Source: Hydrogenophilales bacterium CG12_big_fil_rev_8_21_14_0_65_61_21 (GTDB lineage Bacteria; Pseudomonadota; Gammaproteobacteria; Burkholderiales; Thiobacillaceae). From it: a stretch of DNA of 64,000 nt. Shown here in pieces: positions 39,297 through 50,147 of this stretch. The stretch spans positions 62,001 through 126,000 of the forward strand of contig PFGT01000101.1 of assembly GCA_002782005.1 (NCBI GenBank). The letters are read 5' to 3'. Each line of letters starts with the position of its first letter. Position 1 is the stretch's first letter. The position numbers and the translations under genes were made by a program. The notes below the pieces were generated by a model that saw only the letters and a list, made by a program, of their open reading frames with translations, was not told the origin of the DNA and did not search any database.

Positions 39297-39832
39297 GACA
39301 ATTCGGTCAGATTGAACACCGACGGCAGAAAGACCTCGGTGACCTGGATAGGCTTATGTTCGAGCGCAAACAGCGAGCGGCGCGCCCAAAGCATTGCTAC
39401 TGGCGAATACAGATGTCGGCTGGCGGCCAGGAACAAGGGATGATGTTGGTCCAGACGGCGATATTCCAGCGGGAAACGTTCGATTCGCGGATCGGCGAAC
39501 AGGGTTGCGCCCAAGGAACGATTGCCCAGTCCGGCCAGCGCTTGCCAAGGACCGCGCTGGCCATTGAGCGGGATGACCGTATGGGCGAAGATCAAGGGCG
39601 TGTCGCCGCACAGCAGCAGCACTTCGCGAATCATGGCGCATTGATGACGGCGCAGTTTCAACGGTGGAGCCTCGTCCGGGAAGGGCTGACCGACCGCTTG
39701 GTTCAGGCGCAGCACCCGAAAGGCATCGCAGCGCGCTTGCAGGCGCAGGGTCAGCGAGCCGTGGTCGGTGAGCCAGGGGCGCCAAGCGGCCATGCCCATG
39801 GTTGCCGGTTGCCATTGGTGGACGTTTATCAT
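39293..39832 (-). CDS. ubiC: Chorismate lyase
   Basis: Chorismate lyase family ([48 protein letters not shown]-like C-terminus); overlaps ubiA. Confidence 0.92.
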   Translation of the reverse strand: MINVHQWQPATMGMAAWRPWLTDHGSLTLRLQARCDAFRVLRLNQAVGQPFPDEAPPLKLRRHQCAMIREVLLLCGDTPLIFAHTVIPLNGQRGPWQALAGLGNRSLGATLFADPRIERFPLEYRRLDQHHPLFLAASRHLYSPVAMLWARRSLFALEHKPIQVTEVFLPSVFNLTELS

Positions 39833-39859
39833 GACTTTAATTATGACAGGGGAGGGCGC

Positions 39860-41932
39860 TCAGGCGTGCAGGTAATCACCGCCGCGCGGCAACCAACGCT
39901 GCAAGTGGCGACGGACCGCCTCCGGGTCCTGTTCGAGCAGCCGTGCGGCGACATCGCGGGCCTGCTCCAGCAGGTCCTGGTCCGCCTCCAGGTCGGCGAA
40001 GCGCAGCATCGGCAGGCCGGACTGCCGGGCGCCCATGAATTCGCCAGGGCCGCGCAGGCGCAGGTCTTCGCGGGCGATCACGAAACCGTCGGCGTTATCC
40101 CGGATGATGCGCAGACGCTGCCGCGCGGTCTCCGAGAGCGGCTCGTAATAGAGCAGCAGACAGGTCGATTGCCGGGCGCCACGCCCGACCCGGCCGCGTA
40201 ACTGGTGCAGTTGGGCCAGACCCATGCGCTCGGCGTGCTCGATCACCATCAGGCTGGCGTTGGCGACATCGACGCCGACCTCGATGACCGTGGTGGCGAC
40301 CAGTATGTCCAGCTCGCCGGCCTTGAATGCGCTCATGACCGCGCTCTTTTCGTTCGATTTCATACGCCCGTGGGCAAGTCCGATGCGCAGATCGGGCAAC
40401 TCGGCGACCAGTTCGGCATGGGCATCGATGGCGGCCTTCAAGTCGATCTTCTCGGACTCCTCAATCAGCGGGCAGACCCAGTAGGCCTGGGCGCCGCTCT
40501 TGCAGTAGTCCCTAAGCCGGGCGATTACCTCATCACGCCGTGCGCTGCCTAGTACCCTGGTCGCGACCGGTTTGCGGCCTGGCGGCAGCTCATCGATCAC
40601 TGAGACATCCAGGTCAGCGTAGTAGCTCATGGCCAGACTGCGCGGGATGGGTGTGGCGGACATCATGAGCAGGTGAGGGGTGAGGTTTGAAGATTGAGGG
40701 CTGTCGTACCCTATCGCTAACTCGTCACACGTCGCGCCTTTGGCCCTCAGCGCCAGGCGTTGTTCGACCCCGAAGCGATGCTGTTCGTCGACGATGGCCA
40801 GGGCCAGTGACTTGAAACTCACCTCATCCTGAAACAAGGCGTGGGTGCCGACCGCCACGGCGGCCGAGCCGTCGGCGATGGCCGCCATGGCCTGAAGTCG
40901 GGCCTTGCCCTTCATGGCCGCTGCCAGCCGGACCACCAGTATGCCGAGCGGCTCCAGCCATTCCCTGAATTTCAGGTATGACTGCTCGGCCAGTATCTCG
41001 GTTGGGGCCATGACCGCAGCTTGATAACCGTTACCGACGGCGCTCAACGCGGCCAGCGCGGCGACACAGGTCTTGCCGCTGCCAACGTCGCCCTGCAACA
41101 GACGGTGCATAGGATGGGGTCTACTGAGGTCGGCCTGGATTTCCAGAAGCACGCGCTTCTGGGCGGTGGTCAACGGGAAGGGCAGATTGGCGATGAAGCG
41201 GGTCGTCAGTCCGCGCATATTCGCCAGGATCGGCGCGGACTGACGCTCTCGTTCGCGGCAATGGAGTCGTAACGACAACTGCTGGGTCAGCAGTTCGTCG
41301 AATTTTATTCGCCGCCAGGCCGGGTGCTCGCGCGTCTCCAGTGCCACCTGGCTGTCTTCGGGCGTTGGTGCATGGAGCCGTTTGACCGCCTCGTCGAAGG
41401 CGGGCAGCGCCAGGCCGGCGCGTATGGCGTCGGGCAGCGTATCGGCCAGATCGGCGCTCAGTAAAACGGCCGCGACGGCGTTCTGGATGCGCAACTGGGA
41501 CAGGCCGGCAACGGTCGGATACACCGGGGTTAGGCGGTCGGGCAATGGCGTATTCGCGGCCACTACCCGCCAACGCGGATGGACCATTTCGGCGCCGAAA
41601 AAGCCGGGTTTGATCTCGCCATACAAGCGCAGCCGGACGCCGGGTTTCAGGTGGGCCTGCTGACTCGGGTAGAAATTCAGCATACGCAGATAAAACGGCA
41701 CGTTTGAACCGGTTTCGTTCAGGGTCGCCAGTAGCTGGCGGCGTGGCCGGGTCAGAATTTCCAGATGGCTCACGATGCCCTCGACCAGCACGGCCTGACC
41801 GGGCTGTGCGTCACGCAGGCGGGTCAGACGGGTTTCGTCCTCATAGCGCAGGGGCAGATGGAGGATCAGCGCCTCGGCCGAGGCCAGGCCGAGTCTTTCA
41901 TGGACCGGCGATTCCTTGGCGAGTTTGGCCAT
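39860..41932 (-). CDS. recG: ATP-dependent DNA helicase RecG
   Basis: LLQGDVGSGKTCVAALAAL, VDEQHRFGVEQRLALR, LLMMSATPIPRSLAM, LHQLRGRVGRG. Confidence 0.97.
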   Translation of the reverse strand: MAKLAKESPVHERLGLASAEALILHLPLRYEDETRLTRLRDAQPGQAVLVEGIVSHLEILTRPRRQLLATLNETGSNVPFYLRMLNFYPSQQAHLKPGVRLRLYGEIKPGFFGAEMVHPRWRVVAANTPLPDRLTPVYPTVAGLSQLRIQNAVAAVLLSADLADTLPDAIRAGLALPAFDEAVKRLHAPTPEDSQVALETREHPAWRRIKFDELLTQQLSLRLHCRERERQSAPILANMRGLTTRFIANLPFPLTTAQKRVLLEIQADLSRPHPMHRLLQGDVGSGKTCVAALAALSAVGNGYQAAVMAPTEILAEQSYLKFREWLEPLGILVVRLAAAMKGKARLQAMAAIADGSAAVAVGTHALFQDEVSFKSLALAIVDEQHRFGVEQRLALRAKGATCDELAIGYDSPQSSNLTPHLLMMSATPIPRSLAMSYYADLDVSVIDELPPGRKPVATRVLGSARRDEVIARLRDYCKSGAQAYWVCPLIEESEKIDLKAAIDAHAELVAELPDLRIGLAHGRMKSNEKSAVMSAFKAGELDILVATTVIEVGVDVANASLMVIEHAERMGLAQLHQLRGRVGRGARQSTCLLLYYEPLSETARQRLRIIRDNADGFVIAREDLRLRGPGEFMGARQSGLPMLRFADLEADQDLLEQARDVAARLLEQDPEAVRRHLQRWLPRGGDYLHA

Positions 41933-41947
41933 GACCCAGCCGATGGC

Positions 41948-44095
41948 TCAGTGTTTCTTTATGACGGCGGTCTGCAACCGGCCCAGCTTGTTCAGTATCC
42001 GGTCTTTCATGGCCAGCAGATCGTGCATCAGCCGGTGCGCCTCTGCCATTTGATTCGTCTGGTGCAGCCGGACGATCTCTGGCCCCAGACGGTGGACTGC
42101 CTGGTGGATCGTTTCAAGCGCCTGGAATTCTTGCATGTGGCCATAACGGACCATACCCTGGCCGTAATACCAGTTGCCGAAACGGCATTGATGGTCGTCG
42201 GTCAGCTCAGCCTCGGTGAGTTGCAGACTGGCGCCCTCCAGGCTCATGGCGATCCGGTGCACCCATTTCAGGTGATCGTACTGGGCGACCAATAGTGGAA
42301 AATCGGCCATTTCCCAGCGGCAGTCGGCCCATAGCGCCCATTGTGGATCGGGCCGGAAGGCGGCGACCCAGGCCGGAATCAGCTCTGCGGCCATGGGCCG
42401 GGCAATGCCATAACCCTGGGCCAGGTCGCAACCCAGACGCATCAGCAGTACGCCCTGTTCCGCCGTTTCCACGCCCTCGGCCACGACTACCCGACGGAAG
42501 GCGGAGGCCAGGCCGATAATGCCTTCGACCAGGGCCAGATCGTCGCTGTTGTCGAGTATGTCGCGAATGAAGGATTGATCGATCTTGAGTATCTCCGCCG
42601 GGATTTCCTTGAGGTAGGTGAGCGAGGCATAGCCGGTGCCGAAGTCGTCCAGGCTGAACCGGATGCCCAGCGCCTCGCAGCGCTTGATTACGTCATGAAC
42701 ATGAGCGGTATTGATAATCGCCGAGGACTCCAGGATTTCAAATTCCAGTGCGCCGGTCGGCAAGTCGGGGTAATCGGCCAACGCCCGGCTGGCGCAATCG
42801 ACGAAGTCGTCGCGCAGCAATTGGCGGGCCGCGATATTGACGCTGACGCCCAGTTCGAGCCCTTCTGCCTGCCAGTGCATGATCTGGTCCAGCGCCCGGC
42901 GGGTCGCCCACTTGCCGATCTCGACGATCAGTTCGTCGTCTTCGATATGGGGCAGGAACTCGCCCGGCATGACCAGCCCGCGTTCCGGGTGATTCCAGCG
43001 CAGCAAGGCCTCCACACCGATGATCCGGCCGTTGCGTAGATTGACCTTGGGTTGGTAATGGAGCGTCAGTTGGTCATGGGCCAGCGCCAGCCTGAGCTGT
43101 TCAAGCAGTTGCCGCCGGGTGTGCGCCCGTTGGTCGTGTTCGGCATCGAACAAGTGATAGCGATTGCGGCCCAGTTCCTTGGCCTGGTACATGGCTTGGT
43201 CGGCGTGGCGTAGCAGGGTCGCCGAATTGACCGCATCGAATGGATAGACGGTGACGCCAAGGCTGGCGGTGATCGAGATTTGCTGACCGTCGATCTCGCA
43301 GGGCAGGGCGGCGAGATTGAGTATCCGGTTGGTGACGTTTTCCAGGGTGTCCATGTTGGGCAACTCGGTCATTAGGACGACGAATTCGTCGCCGCCGACC
43401 CGGGCCACGGTATCCCACGAGCGTTCGTAGGCGATGGTCGCTGGCCGCGCCACGGTATCGTCGGCCCGCGAGGATAGGCTCAGTCGTTGGGCAATTTTGT
43501 GCAGTAGCCGATCGCCGAAGGGGTAGCCATGATAGTTGTTGATCGCCTTGAAATTGTCCAGATCGATAAGAATGACGCCGACCAGCAAGCCGCTACGCTT
43601 GGCCTGGGCAATGGCCTGCTGCAAACGATCCAGGAGCAGGATGCGGTTGGGCAAATCGGTCAGCGGGTCGATGTGGGCCAGCCAATAAGGTTCGACTACG
43701 CTCGGCGCCGGCGGCCTGGAAAACGCAAATATAAAGCGGCAACTATCGTCAGGCACGGCAACCGCGTTCAGCGCCAGCAATTGTCGGTCGCCCTTTTTGT
43801 TGGCGATCTGGACCTGGCCGCTCCACTGGCCCAGGCTATGGATGATTTGCCGGACCTCGGTCAACGAGACCTCGTCGTCCTGGAACATCGGCCTTATCAG
43901 GTCGATATCGTGACCGGTCGTTTCGTCCGACGAGTAGCCGGTCAGTTCGGTAAACGGGCGGTTGACCTGGCAGATGCGGAAATCCGCGTCGGCGATGGCT
44001 ACGGCGTCGTGGCTGCAACTCAGCAGGCCGGTCAGCAACGGTGGCAATCGATGGGACTGCGCCAGATCAAGCGTATCGGTCGGCAATTTTTCCAT
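41948..44095 (-). CDS. PAS-GGDEF-EAL protein with C-terminal CZB (chemoreceptor zinc-binding) domain
   Basis: PAS (VAIADADFRICQVNRPFTELTGYSSDE), RVGGDEFVVLM, GVEALLRWNHPERG, and C-terminal CRFGNWYYGQGM...HQAVHRLGPEI...AHRLMHDLLAMKDRI. Confidence 0.92.
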   Translation of the reverse strand: MEKLPTDTLDLAQSHRLPPLLTGLLSCSHDAVAIADADFRICQVNRPFTELTGYSSDETTGHDIDLIRPMFQDDEVSLTEVRQIIHSLGQWSGQVQIANKKGDRQLLALNAVAVPDDSCRFIFAFSRPPAPSVVEPYWLAHIDPLTDLPNRILLLDRLQQAIAQAKRSGLLVGVILIDLDNFKAINNYHGYPFGDRLLHKIAQRLSLSSRADDTVARPATIAYERSWDTVARVGGDEFVVLMTELPNMDTLENVTNRILNLAALPCEIDGQQISITASLGVTVYPFDAVNSATLLRHADQAMYQAKELGRNRYHLFDAEHDQRAHTRRQLLEQLRLALAHDQLTLHYQPKVNLRNGRIIGVEALLRWNHPERGLVMPGEFLPHIEDDELIVEIGKWATRRALDQIMHWQAEGLELGVSVNIAARQLLRDDFVDCASRALADYPDLPTGALEFEILESSAIINTAHVHDVIKRCEALGIRFSLDDFGTGYASLTYLKEIPAEILKIDQSFIRDILDNSDDLALVEGIIGLASAFRRVVVAEGVETAEQGVLLMRLGCDLAQGYGIARPMAAELIPAWVAAFRPDPQWALWADCRWEMADFPLLVAQYDHLKWVHRIAMSLEGASLQLTEAELTDDHQCRFGNWYYGQGMVRYGHMQEFQALETIHQAVHRLGPEIVRLHQTNQMAEAHRLMHDLLAMKDRILNKLGRLQTAVIKKH

Positions 44096-44101
44096 GGTCT
44101 C

Positions 44102-44482
44102 TCAATCGATAACCAGGACGCCATCGGCCTCGACCAGCGCGTTGCGCGGCAGGCTGGCGACGCCGACGGCCGCGCGGGCCGGATAGGGCTGGCTGAAGTA
44201 CTGGGCCATGATCTCGTTGAGCTTGGCGAAGTGACCGAGATCGGTAAGGTAGACATTCAGCTTGACCATGTCGGCCAGGCTGCCGCCGGCGGCCTCGGCG
44301 ACCGCCTTGAGGTTCTGGAATACGCGGTGAATCTGGGCCTCGATGCCCTCGACCATCTGCATGGTGGCCGGGTCCAGGCCGATCTGCCCGGATAGGTAGA
44401 CGGTATTGCCGACCCTGACGGCCTGGGAATAGGCGCCGATAGCTTGCGGCGCCTCGGCGCTGGCGACGATTTGTCTGGTCAT
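44102..44482 (-). CDS. ridA: RidA family reactive intermediate deaminase
   Basis: [30 protein letters not shown]...[41 protein letters not shown]. Confidence 0.95.
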   Translation of the reverse strand: MTRQIVASAEAPQAIGAYSQAVRVGNTVYLSGQIGLDPATMQMVEGIEAQIHRVFQNLKAVAEAAGGSLADMVKLNVYLTDLGHFAKLNEIMAQYFSQPYPARAAVGVASLPRNALVEADGVLVID

Positions 44483-44500
44483 GTGATCCTCTCCTTGGAT

Positions 44501-46705
44501 TTAGATGATGTTGGCGCCACGGCCCGTCTGGCCGCCTTTGAGCCGGGTGATGCGGGTGACTTCCTGGAGCGCGCGCAGGGCGCGTATCAGGCGGGATAGG
44601 TGGACCCGGTTCTGAACCTGGACCGTGAAGTAAAGGTGGGTGTAGTCGCCGCTCTCTTCTTCCATGTGCACATCGTCGATGTTGGAGCCCTCGGCGGCGA
44701 TGGCGGCGGCCACCTTGGCCAGTACGCCGCGATTGTTGGCGACGGTAATGCGGATGCTGACATCGAAGGTCTTGTCCAGGTCCTGGTCCCACTCGACGTC
44801 GATCCACTTATCCGGGTCCTCGCGGAAGTGTTTTACCTGCGGGCAGTCGTGGGTGTGGATGATCAGCCCCTGTTCCTTCTTGATCTGGCCGATGATGGGG
44901 TCGCCGGGGATCGGCCGGCAGCACTTAGCCAGGCGCACCGCGACCCCTTCCGAGCCACGAATGAGCAGGGGACCGGTCGTGCGCGCGAGGTCTTCGCCTT
45001 CACGGGCGAGCAGTTGGCGGGCCACCATCATGCCCAGCTTTTTGCCCAGCCCGATCTCGACCAGGATGTCGGCGCGGCTGCGGTTGTTGAGCTTGGTCAG
45101 GTGTTCCCAGTGGCTGTCCGTGACGTTTGCCGGGTCCATGCCCAGACCGCGCAGGGCCTGGTTGAGCAGTTGCAGGCCGAGCATCTCGGATTCATGCTGG
45201 TGCACGTGTTTGAGTGCGCTGCGGATGTGGGCGCGGGCCTTGCCGGTCACCGCGAAGTGGATCCAGGCCGGGTTGGGCTGGGCCGAATCGGCGGTCACGA
45301 TCTCCACCCGGTCGCCATTTTTCAGCGGCGTGGATAAGGGCATGTAATCGCCGTTGATGCGCGCCGCGACGCAGTGATTGCCGATGTCGGTGTGGACGTT
45401 GTAGGCAAAGTCGACGGCCGTGGCCTCGCGCGGCAAGGCCATGATCTTGCCCTTGGGCGTGAAAACATAGACCTCGTCCGGGAACAAGTCGACCTTGATG
45501 TGTTCCAGAAATTCCACCGAGTCGCGGCTGTCGGCCTGGATGTCGAGCAGGCTTTGCAGCCATTGATGGGCCATGCGCTGGGCCTCGGTCAGCTCGGCGC
45601 CGCCGGCCTTGTACAGCCAGTGCGAGGCGACGCCTTCTTCGGCCAGGCGGTTCATCTCCTTGGTGCGAATCTGAATCTCGACCGGCGTGCCGAACGGTCC
45701 GAATAGCGTGGAATGCAGCGACTGGTAGCCGTTCGCCTTGGGGATGGCGATGTAATCCTTGATCTTGCCGGGGATCGGTTTGTACAGGCTATGTAGGGCG
45801 CCCAGCGCCAGGTAGCAGGTTGGTACGTCGTCGACCACGACCCGAAAGCCGTAGATATCGAACACCTCGGTGAAGGCCAGGTGCTTTTCCTGCATCTTGC
45901 GGTAGATGCTGTATAGGTGTTTTTCCCGGCCATAGACCTCGGCCCGGATGTTGCTGCTTGCCAGCTTGGCGCGAATGGCTTGGTTGATCTTCTCAACTAA
46001 CTCACGGCGCTCCGTGCGCGAGGCGGAGATGGCTTTTTCAAGTACCCGGTAGCGGGTCGGATACATGTTCTGAAAGGCCAGTTCCTGGAGCTCGTGGAAC
46101 ACCACGTTGAGCCCCAGCCGGTTGGCGATCGGGGCATAGATGTCGAGCGTCTCTTGGGCGATGCGCTGGCGTTGCTCCAGGCTCATGTGCTCCAGGGTCT
46201 GCATGTTGTGCCAGCGGTCAGCCAGCTTGATTAGGATGACCCGCACGTCGCGCGCCATAGCCAGCAGCATCTTGCGGAAGTTCTCGGCCTGGGCGTGTTT
46301 GCGGCTCTCAAACTGGATCAGATCGAGCTTGGTGACGCCATCGACCAGGTTGGCGATGGCCTCGCCGAAATTTGTCCGGATGTCTTCGCGGCTGACCCCG
46401 GTATCCTCGACCACGTCGTGCAGCAAGGCCGCAGCCAGGGTCTGCACGTCCATGTGCCAGCCGGCCAGGGTCTGAGCTACGGCCAGCGGATGGCTGATAT
46501 AGGGTTCGCCGCCCTTGCGCAATTGGCCCTGGTGAGCGTGGGCGCTGAAGGCCAGCGCCTTGGCCAGTATCTCGGCCTCGTCCTGCTTCAGGTAAGGGGC
46601 GATGATGGCGGCATCGTCCGGGGTCGGCTCATAGGCTGATGCTGGGGCCGATATTTCGGCTGGTAAGGGTTGAGTGAGTGGGGGGGGCTGGGCCTGCGCG
46701 GTCAT
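44501..46705 (-). CDS. spoT: Bifunctional (p)ppGpp synthetase/hydrolase
   Basis: HD domain (HQGQLRKGGEPYISHPLAVAQTLA, LLHDVVEDT), synthetase, TGS (TPKGKIMALPREATAVDFAYNVHTDIG), ACT. Confidence 0.96.
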   Translation of the reverse strand: MTAQAQPPPLTQPLPAEISAPASAYEPTPDDAAIIAPYLKQDEAEILAKALAFSAHAHQGQLRKGGEPYISHPLAVAQTLAGWHMDVQTLAAALLHDVVEDTGVSREDIRTNFGEAIANLVDGVTKLDLIQFESRKHAQAENFRKMLLAMARDVRVILIKLADRWHNMQTLEHMSLEQRQRIAQETLDIYAPIANRLGLNVVFHELQELAFQNMYPTRYRVLEKAISASRTERRELVEKINQAIRAKLASSNIRAEVYGREKHLYSIYRKMQEKHLAFTEVFDIYGFRVVVDDVPTCYLALGALHSLYKPIPGKIKDYIAIPKANGYQSLHSTLFGPFGTPVEIQIRTKEMNRLAEEGVASHWLYKAGGAELTEAQRMAHQWLQSLLDIQADSRDSVEFLEHIKVDLFPDEVYVFTPKGKIMALPREATAVDFAYNVHTDIGNHCVAARINGDYMPLSTPLKNGDRVEIVTADSAQPNPAWIHFAVTGKARAHIRSALKHVHQHESEMLGLQLLNQALRGLGMDPANVTDSHWEHLTKLNNRSRADILVEIGLGKKLGMMVARQLLAREGEDLARTTGPLLIRGSEGVAVRLAKCCRPIPGDPIIGQIKKEQGLIIHTHDCPQVKHFREDPDKWIDVEWDQDLDKTFDVSIRITVANNRGVLAKVAAAIAAEGSNIDDVHMEEESGDYTHLYFTVQVQNRVHLSRLIRALRALQEVTRITRLKGGQTGRGANII

Positions 46706-46726
46706 GGCACGGTCCAGTCTGGGTGA

Positions 46727-46933
46727 TCAGGAGTGGAACTTAACCAGAACCTCCGCGCCGACCAGACCTTCGGCAATTTCGCGTAGGGCGAGAACGGCTG
46801 GCTTGTCCCGACCTGCCTCGACCTTGGGTGTTGCGCCGACCGAAATCTGCCGGGCGCGGGTGGCGGCGGCCAGGGTCATATCGAAGCGGTTAGGAATGTG
46901 GGCGATACAGTCGTCAACGGTGACGCGAGCCAT
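46727..46933 (-). CDS. rpoZ: DNA-directed RNA polymerase subunit omega
   Basis: [56 protein letters not shown]. Confidence 0.97.
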   Translation of the reverse strand: MARVTVDDCIAHIPNRFDMTLAAATRARQISVGATPKVEAGRDKPAVLALREIAEGLVGAEVLVKFHS

Positions 46934-47096
46934 AGTGAATTCTCCGGAAGGGCGTTACATAATAATGGCTATTCTAGCCTGATATAGCGTGGATTGGCAG
47001 GCTAATGACAATTGCTGGATGAGGGTTCAGTCCTCGGGACTGGCGCAAGGAACAGCCGGCTGGCCAGGTCAAGCCGATTCGGGTAGGGTTTGGACC

Positions 47097-47945
47097 ATGA
47101 TTTCAGCAAAAAGCATACTCGTCACCGGCTGCTCGACCGGCATCGGTTACGCAGTGGCCCACGGACTCAAGGCGCGTGGCTGGCGGGTGTTCGCCACGGC
47201 CCGCAAGCCGGCCGATGTCGAACGCTTGATCGGCGAAGGTCTGGAAAGCCTGGCGCTGGACCTGAACGATTCTGGTTCTATCCGTGCGGCCTTTACCGAG
47301 GTCATGATTCGCACTGGCGGCCGGCTCGATGCCTTGTTCAACAACGGCGGCTACGGTCAGGTGGGGGCGGTGGAAGACCTGCCGCGCGCCGCCTTGCGCG
47401 AGCAGTTCGAGACCAATCTGTTTGGCTGGATCGAATTGACCAATCTGGTTGTTCCAGTCATGCGTCGTCAGGGCCATGGCCGCATCGTTATGAACAGCTC
47501 GGTGCTGGGCTATGCCGCATTTCCTTACCGGGGCGCCTACAACGCGGTCAAGTTCGCACTTGAGGGCATTGCCGACACCCTGCGCATGGAACTGGCCGGT
47601 ACGGGCATCGAGGTCTGCCTGGTGGAGCCGGGGCCGATCATTTCCCGCTTCCGGGAAAACTGCCGGGCGCCGTTCGAGCGCCACATCGACTGGCGTAACA
47701 GCGTGCATCGCGGTCAGTATAAAGACCAGTTGGCCCGACTCGCCAAGCCCGGTCCGGCCGCACCGTTCACCTTGCCGCCCGAGGCGGTGCTGGCGAAAGC
47801 AATCCACGCACTGGAAAGCCGCCGGCCCCGGCCGCGCTATCAGGTGACCGTGCCGGCCGTGCTGTTCTGGCGACTGAAACGGTTTTTGTCGACACGGGCC
47901 ATGGACTGGCTGTCGATACGCGCCTCGGGCGGCGGCAAACGGTAG
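47097..47945 (+). CDS. SDR family oxidoreductase
   Basis: [46 protein letters not shown]; start at ATG 47097. Confidence 0.9.
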   Translation: MISAKSILVTGCSTGIGYAVAHGLKARGWRVFATARKPADVERLIGEGLESLALDLNDSGSIRAAFTEVMIRTGGRLDALFNNGGYGQVGAVEDLPRAALREQFETNLFGWIELTNLVVPVMRRQGHGRIVMNSSVLGYAAFPYRGAYNAVKFALEGIADTLRMELAGTGIEVCLVEPGPIISRFRENCRAPFERHIDWRNSVHRGQYKDQLARLAKPGPAAPFTLPPEAVLAKAIHALESRRPRPRYQVTVPAVLFWRLKRFLSTRAMDWLSIRASGGGKR

Positions 47946-47989
47946 TAGAATTCGACCCGCCCACCCACTCGGCCTCTCTTTCGCCCTCA

Positions 47990-48736
47990 ATGCGTATCCT
48001 GCTCAGCAACGATGACGGTTATTTCGCCCCCGGCCTCGCCGCGCTGGCCGCGGCCTTGACCGATGCGGGCCACAAAATCACCGTGGTGGCGCCGGAGCGC
48101 GACCGCAGCGGGGCCAGCAATTCGCTCACCCTGGACCGGCCGCTGGTGGTCCGTCAGGCGCCATCCGGCTTCCACTATGTCAACGGCACACCGACCGATT
48201 GCGTCCACCTGGCGGTGACTGGCCTGTTGCCGGAACTGCCGGACATGGTGATCTCTGGCATCAACCACGGCGCCAACATGGGCGATGACACGGTCTATTC
48301 CGGCACTGTGGCGGCAGCGACCGAAGGCTTCATGCTCGGCATCCCGGCTATCGCCATCTCGCTGGTCGGCAGCGGCCAGGACCATTTCGATACCGCCGCC
48401 GGCGTGGCGATCGATCTGGTCGAGCGCTTCGCGGCGCGGCCTTTCCCGCAAGCGGTGCTGCTCAATGTCAATGTCCCGGATGTGCCGCGCGAGGTCATCG
48501 CCGGCGTCGAGGTCACTCGCCTGGGCCGGCGCCACAAGGCCCAGGACACGGTCAAGACCGTCAATCCGCGCAACCAGACCATGTACTGGGTCGGCGCCGC
48601 CGGGGGCGCCCAGGATTCGGGGTCGGGCACCGATTTCCATGCCGTGGCCCGCAACCTGGTCTCGGTTACGCCGCTGCAACTTGACCTGACCCACTATCCC
48701 CAGATGGCGGCGGTAGGCGATTGGCTGGGCAAATGA
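47990..48736 (+). CDS. surE: 5'/3'-nucleotidase SurE
   Basis: [63 protein letters not shown]. Confidence 0.98.
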   Translation: MRILLSNDDGYFAPGLAALAAALTDAGHKITVVAPERDRSGASNSLTLDRPLVVRQAPSGFHYVNGTPTDCVHLAVTGLLPELPDMVISGINHGANMGDDTVYSGTVAAATEGFMLGIPAIAISLVGSGQDHFDTAAGVAIDLVERFAARPFPQAVLLNVNVPDVPREVIAGVEVTRLGRRHKAQDTVKTVNPRNQTMYWVGAAGGAQDSGSGTDFHAVARNLVSVTPLQLDLTHYPQMAAVGDWLGK

Positions 48737-49389
48737 ATCTGCACGGCGGCATCGGCATGACCTCGCAACGCACCCGCGCGCGGATGATCGACCGTCTGCT
48801 CGAACAAGGTATCAAAAGCCCGTTGGTACTCGATGCCATGGCCGCAGTGCCGCGCCACATTTTTTTGGAAGAGGGTCTGCAACACCGGGCCTATGAAGAC
48901 ACGCCGCTGCCCATCGGCGAAGGCCAGACCATCTCCAGTCCCTATATCGTTGCCCTGACCTGCGAGTTGGCTAGCCGGGGTAATCCTATGGATATCGTCC
49001 TGGAGATCGGCGGCGGCGGCGGTTATCAGGCCGCCGTGCTGGCCCGGCTGGCCAAGAAGGTGGTGAGCCTGGAGCGCATCGCCAAGCTGGTGGGCAAGGC
49101 ACGCCGTACCCTGCGCGAGTTGCGCATCAATAATGTGCTCATCAAGAACGTCGACGGCACCTACGGTTATCCGGCTGGCGCGCCCTATGACGCCATCGTG
49201 GTGGCGGCGGCCATGCCCTTCATCCCGGATGAGCTGAAGGCCCAGTTGAAGCCCGGCGGCCGGCTGGTGGCGCCGGTGGGGCGAGGCGAGGTGCAGCACC
49301 TGATGGTGGTCGAGGCCAGGGAAAACGGCTACTCCGAACGCGATATGGAGGCGGTGAAGTTCGTGCCGCTGTTGCCGGGTGTGGCTTGA
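48721..49389 (+). CDS. pcm: Protein-L-isoaspartate O-methyltransferase
   Basis: [59 protein letters not shown]. Confidence 0.97.
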   Translation: MAGQMNLHGGIGMTSQRTRARMIDRLLEQGIKSPLVLDAMAAVPRHIFLEEGLQHRAYEDTPLPIGEGQTISSPYIVALTCELASRGNPMDIVLEIGGGGGYQAAVLARLAKKVVSLERIAKLVGKARRTLRELRINNVLIKNVDGTYGYPAGAPYDAIVVAAAMPFIPDELKAQLKPGGRLVAPVGRGEVQHLMVVEARENGYSERDMEAVKFVPLLPGVA

Positions 49390-50147
49390 TGCGTGGTGTC
49401 GGCTGGCTGTTGCCGTGGGTGCTTGGTTTGTCGGCTTGTTCCTTCAGCCAGCCGGCTGCGCCGATCCGCGATGCGGCCCACCACGGCGGCCATACGGTTC
49501 ACCATCCGGTGCGGCCGGCGATCGATCGGGTCACGGTCCGAGAGGGCGATAACCTGTTCCGGATCGCCTTCGATCATGGCTTGGATTACCGTCAACTGGC
49601 GCAGTGGAACGGGCTGGCCGATCCAGATAAGATTCGCGTCGGCGATAGCCTGCGCCTGACGCCGCCGCCCGAACGGGCGCCGGACGACACGCCGCTTGTC
49701 GTAAATCCGGCACCACCGACGGTCAAATCCGCGCCGCCGACCAATGCAGTCGAGGACATGACCGACGCGGCCCCCTCCGGCTGGGTCTGGCCGGCCAAAG
49801 GCCGGGTAGTCACCGCGTTTGGCGGCCGCGCCGGAGCGAAAGGCATCGACATCGCTGGTAAACCGAACAGCCCGGTGCTGGCCGCCGCGCCGGGTCGGGT
49901 GATCTATGTCGGCGCTGGTTTACGCGGTTACGGTAAGTTGGTCATCGTTAAACATAGTAATATTCTACTGTCCGCATACGGCCACAATGACCGTGTGTTG
50001 GTCGCCGAAGGCCAGACCGTGAGGCTGGGACAGCCCATTGCGGCGATGGGTAATACCGATGCCGAGCGAGTAAAGCTGCATTTCGAGATACGGGAATATG
50101 GCAAGCCCGTGGACCCTATGACGTATTTGTCCGGTACGCCGGATTGA
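49386..50147 (+). CDS. nlpD: NlpD-like LysM/M23 peptidoglycan hydrolase activator lipoprotein
   Basis: Lipobox-like LSACSFSQ, LysM (VTVREGDNLFRIAFDHGLDYRQLAQWNGLADPDKIRVGDSL), degenerate M23 domain; upstream of rpoS. Confidence 0.93.
   Translation: MMRGVGWLLPWVLGLSACSFSQPAAPIRDAAHHGGHTVHHPVRPAIDRVTVREGDNLFRIAFDHGLDYRQLAQWNGLADPDKIRVGDSLRLTPPPERAPDDTPLVVNPAPPTVKSAPPTNAVEDMTDAAPSGWVWPAKGRVVTAFGGRAGAKGIDIAGKPNSPVLAAAPGRVIYVGAGLRGYGKLVIVKHSNILLSAYGHNDRVLVAEGQTVRLGQPIAAMGNTDAERVKLHFEIREYGKPVDPMTYLSGTPD

Noticed and set aside
46989-47096. N-terminal extension of the SDR ORF
   Set aside because: Rossmann-fold start ([17 protein letters not shown]) is at 47097; the upstream 36 residues look like translated promoter sequence.
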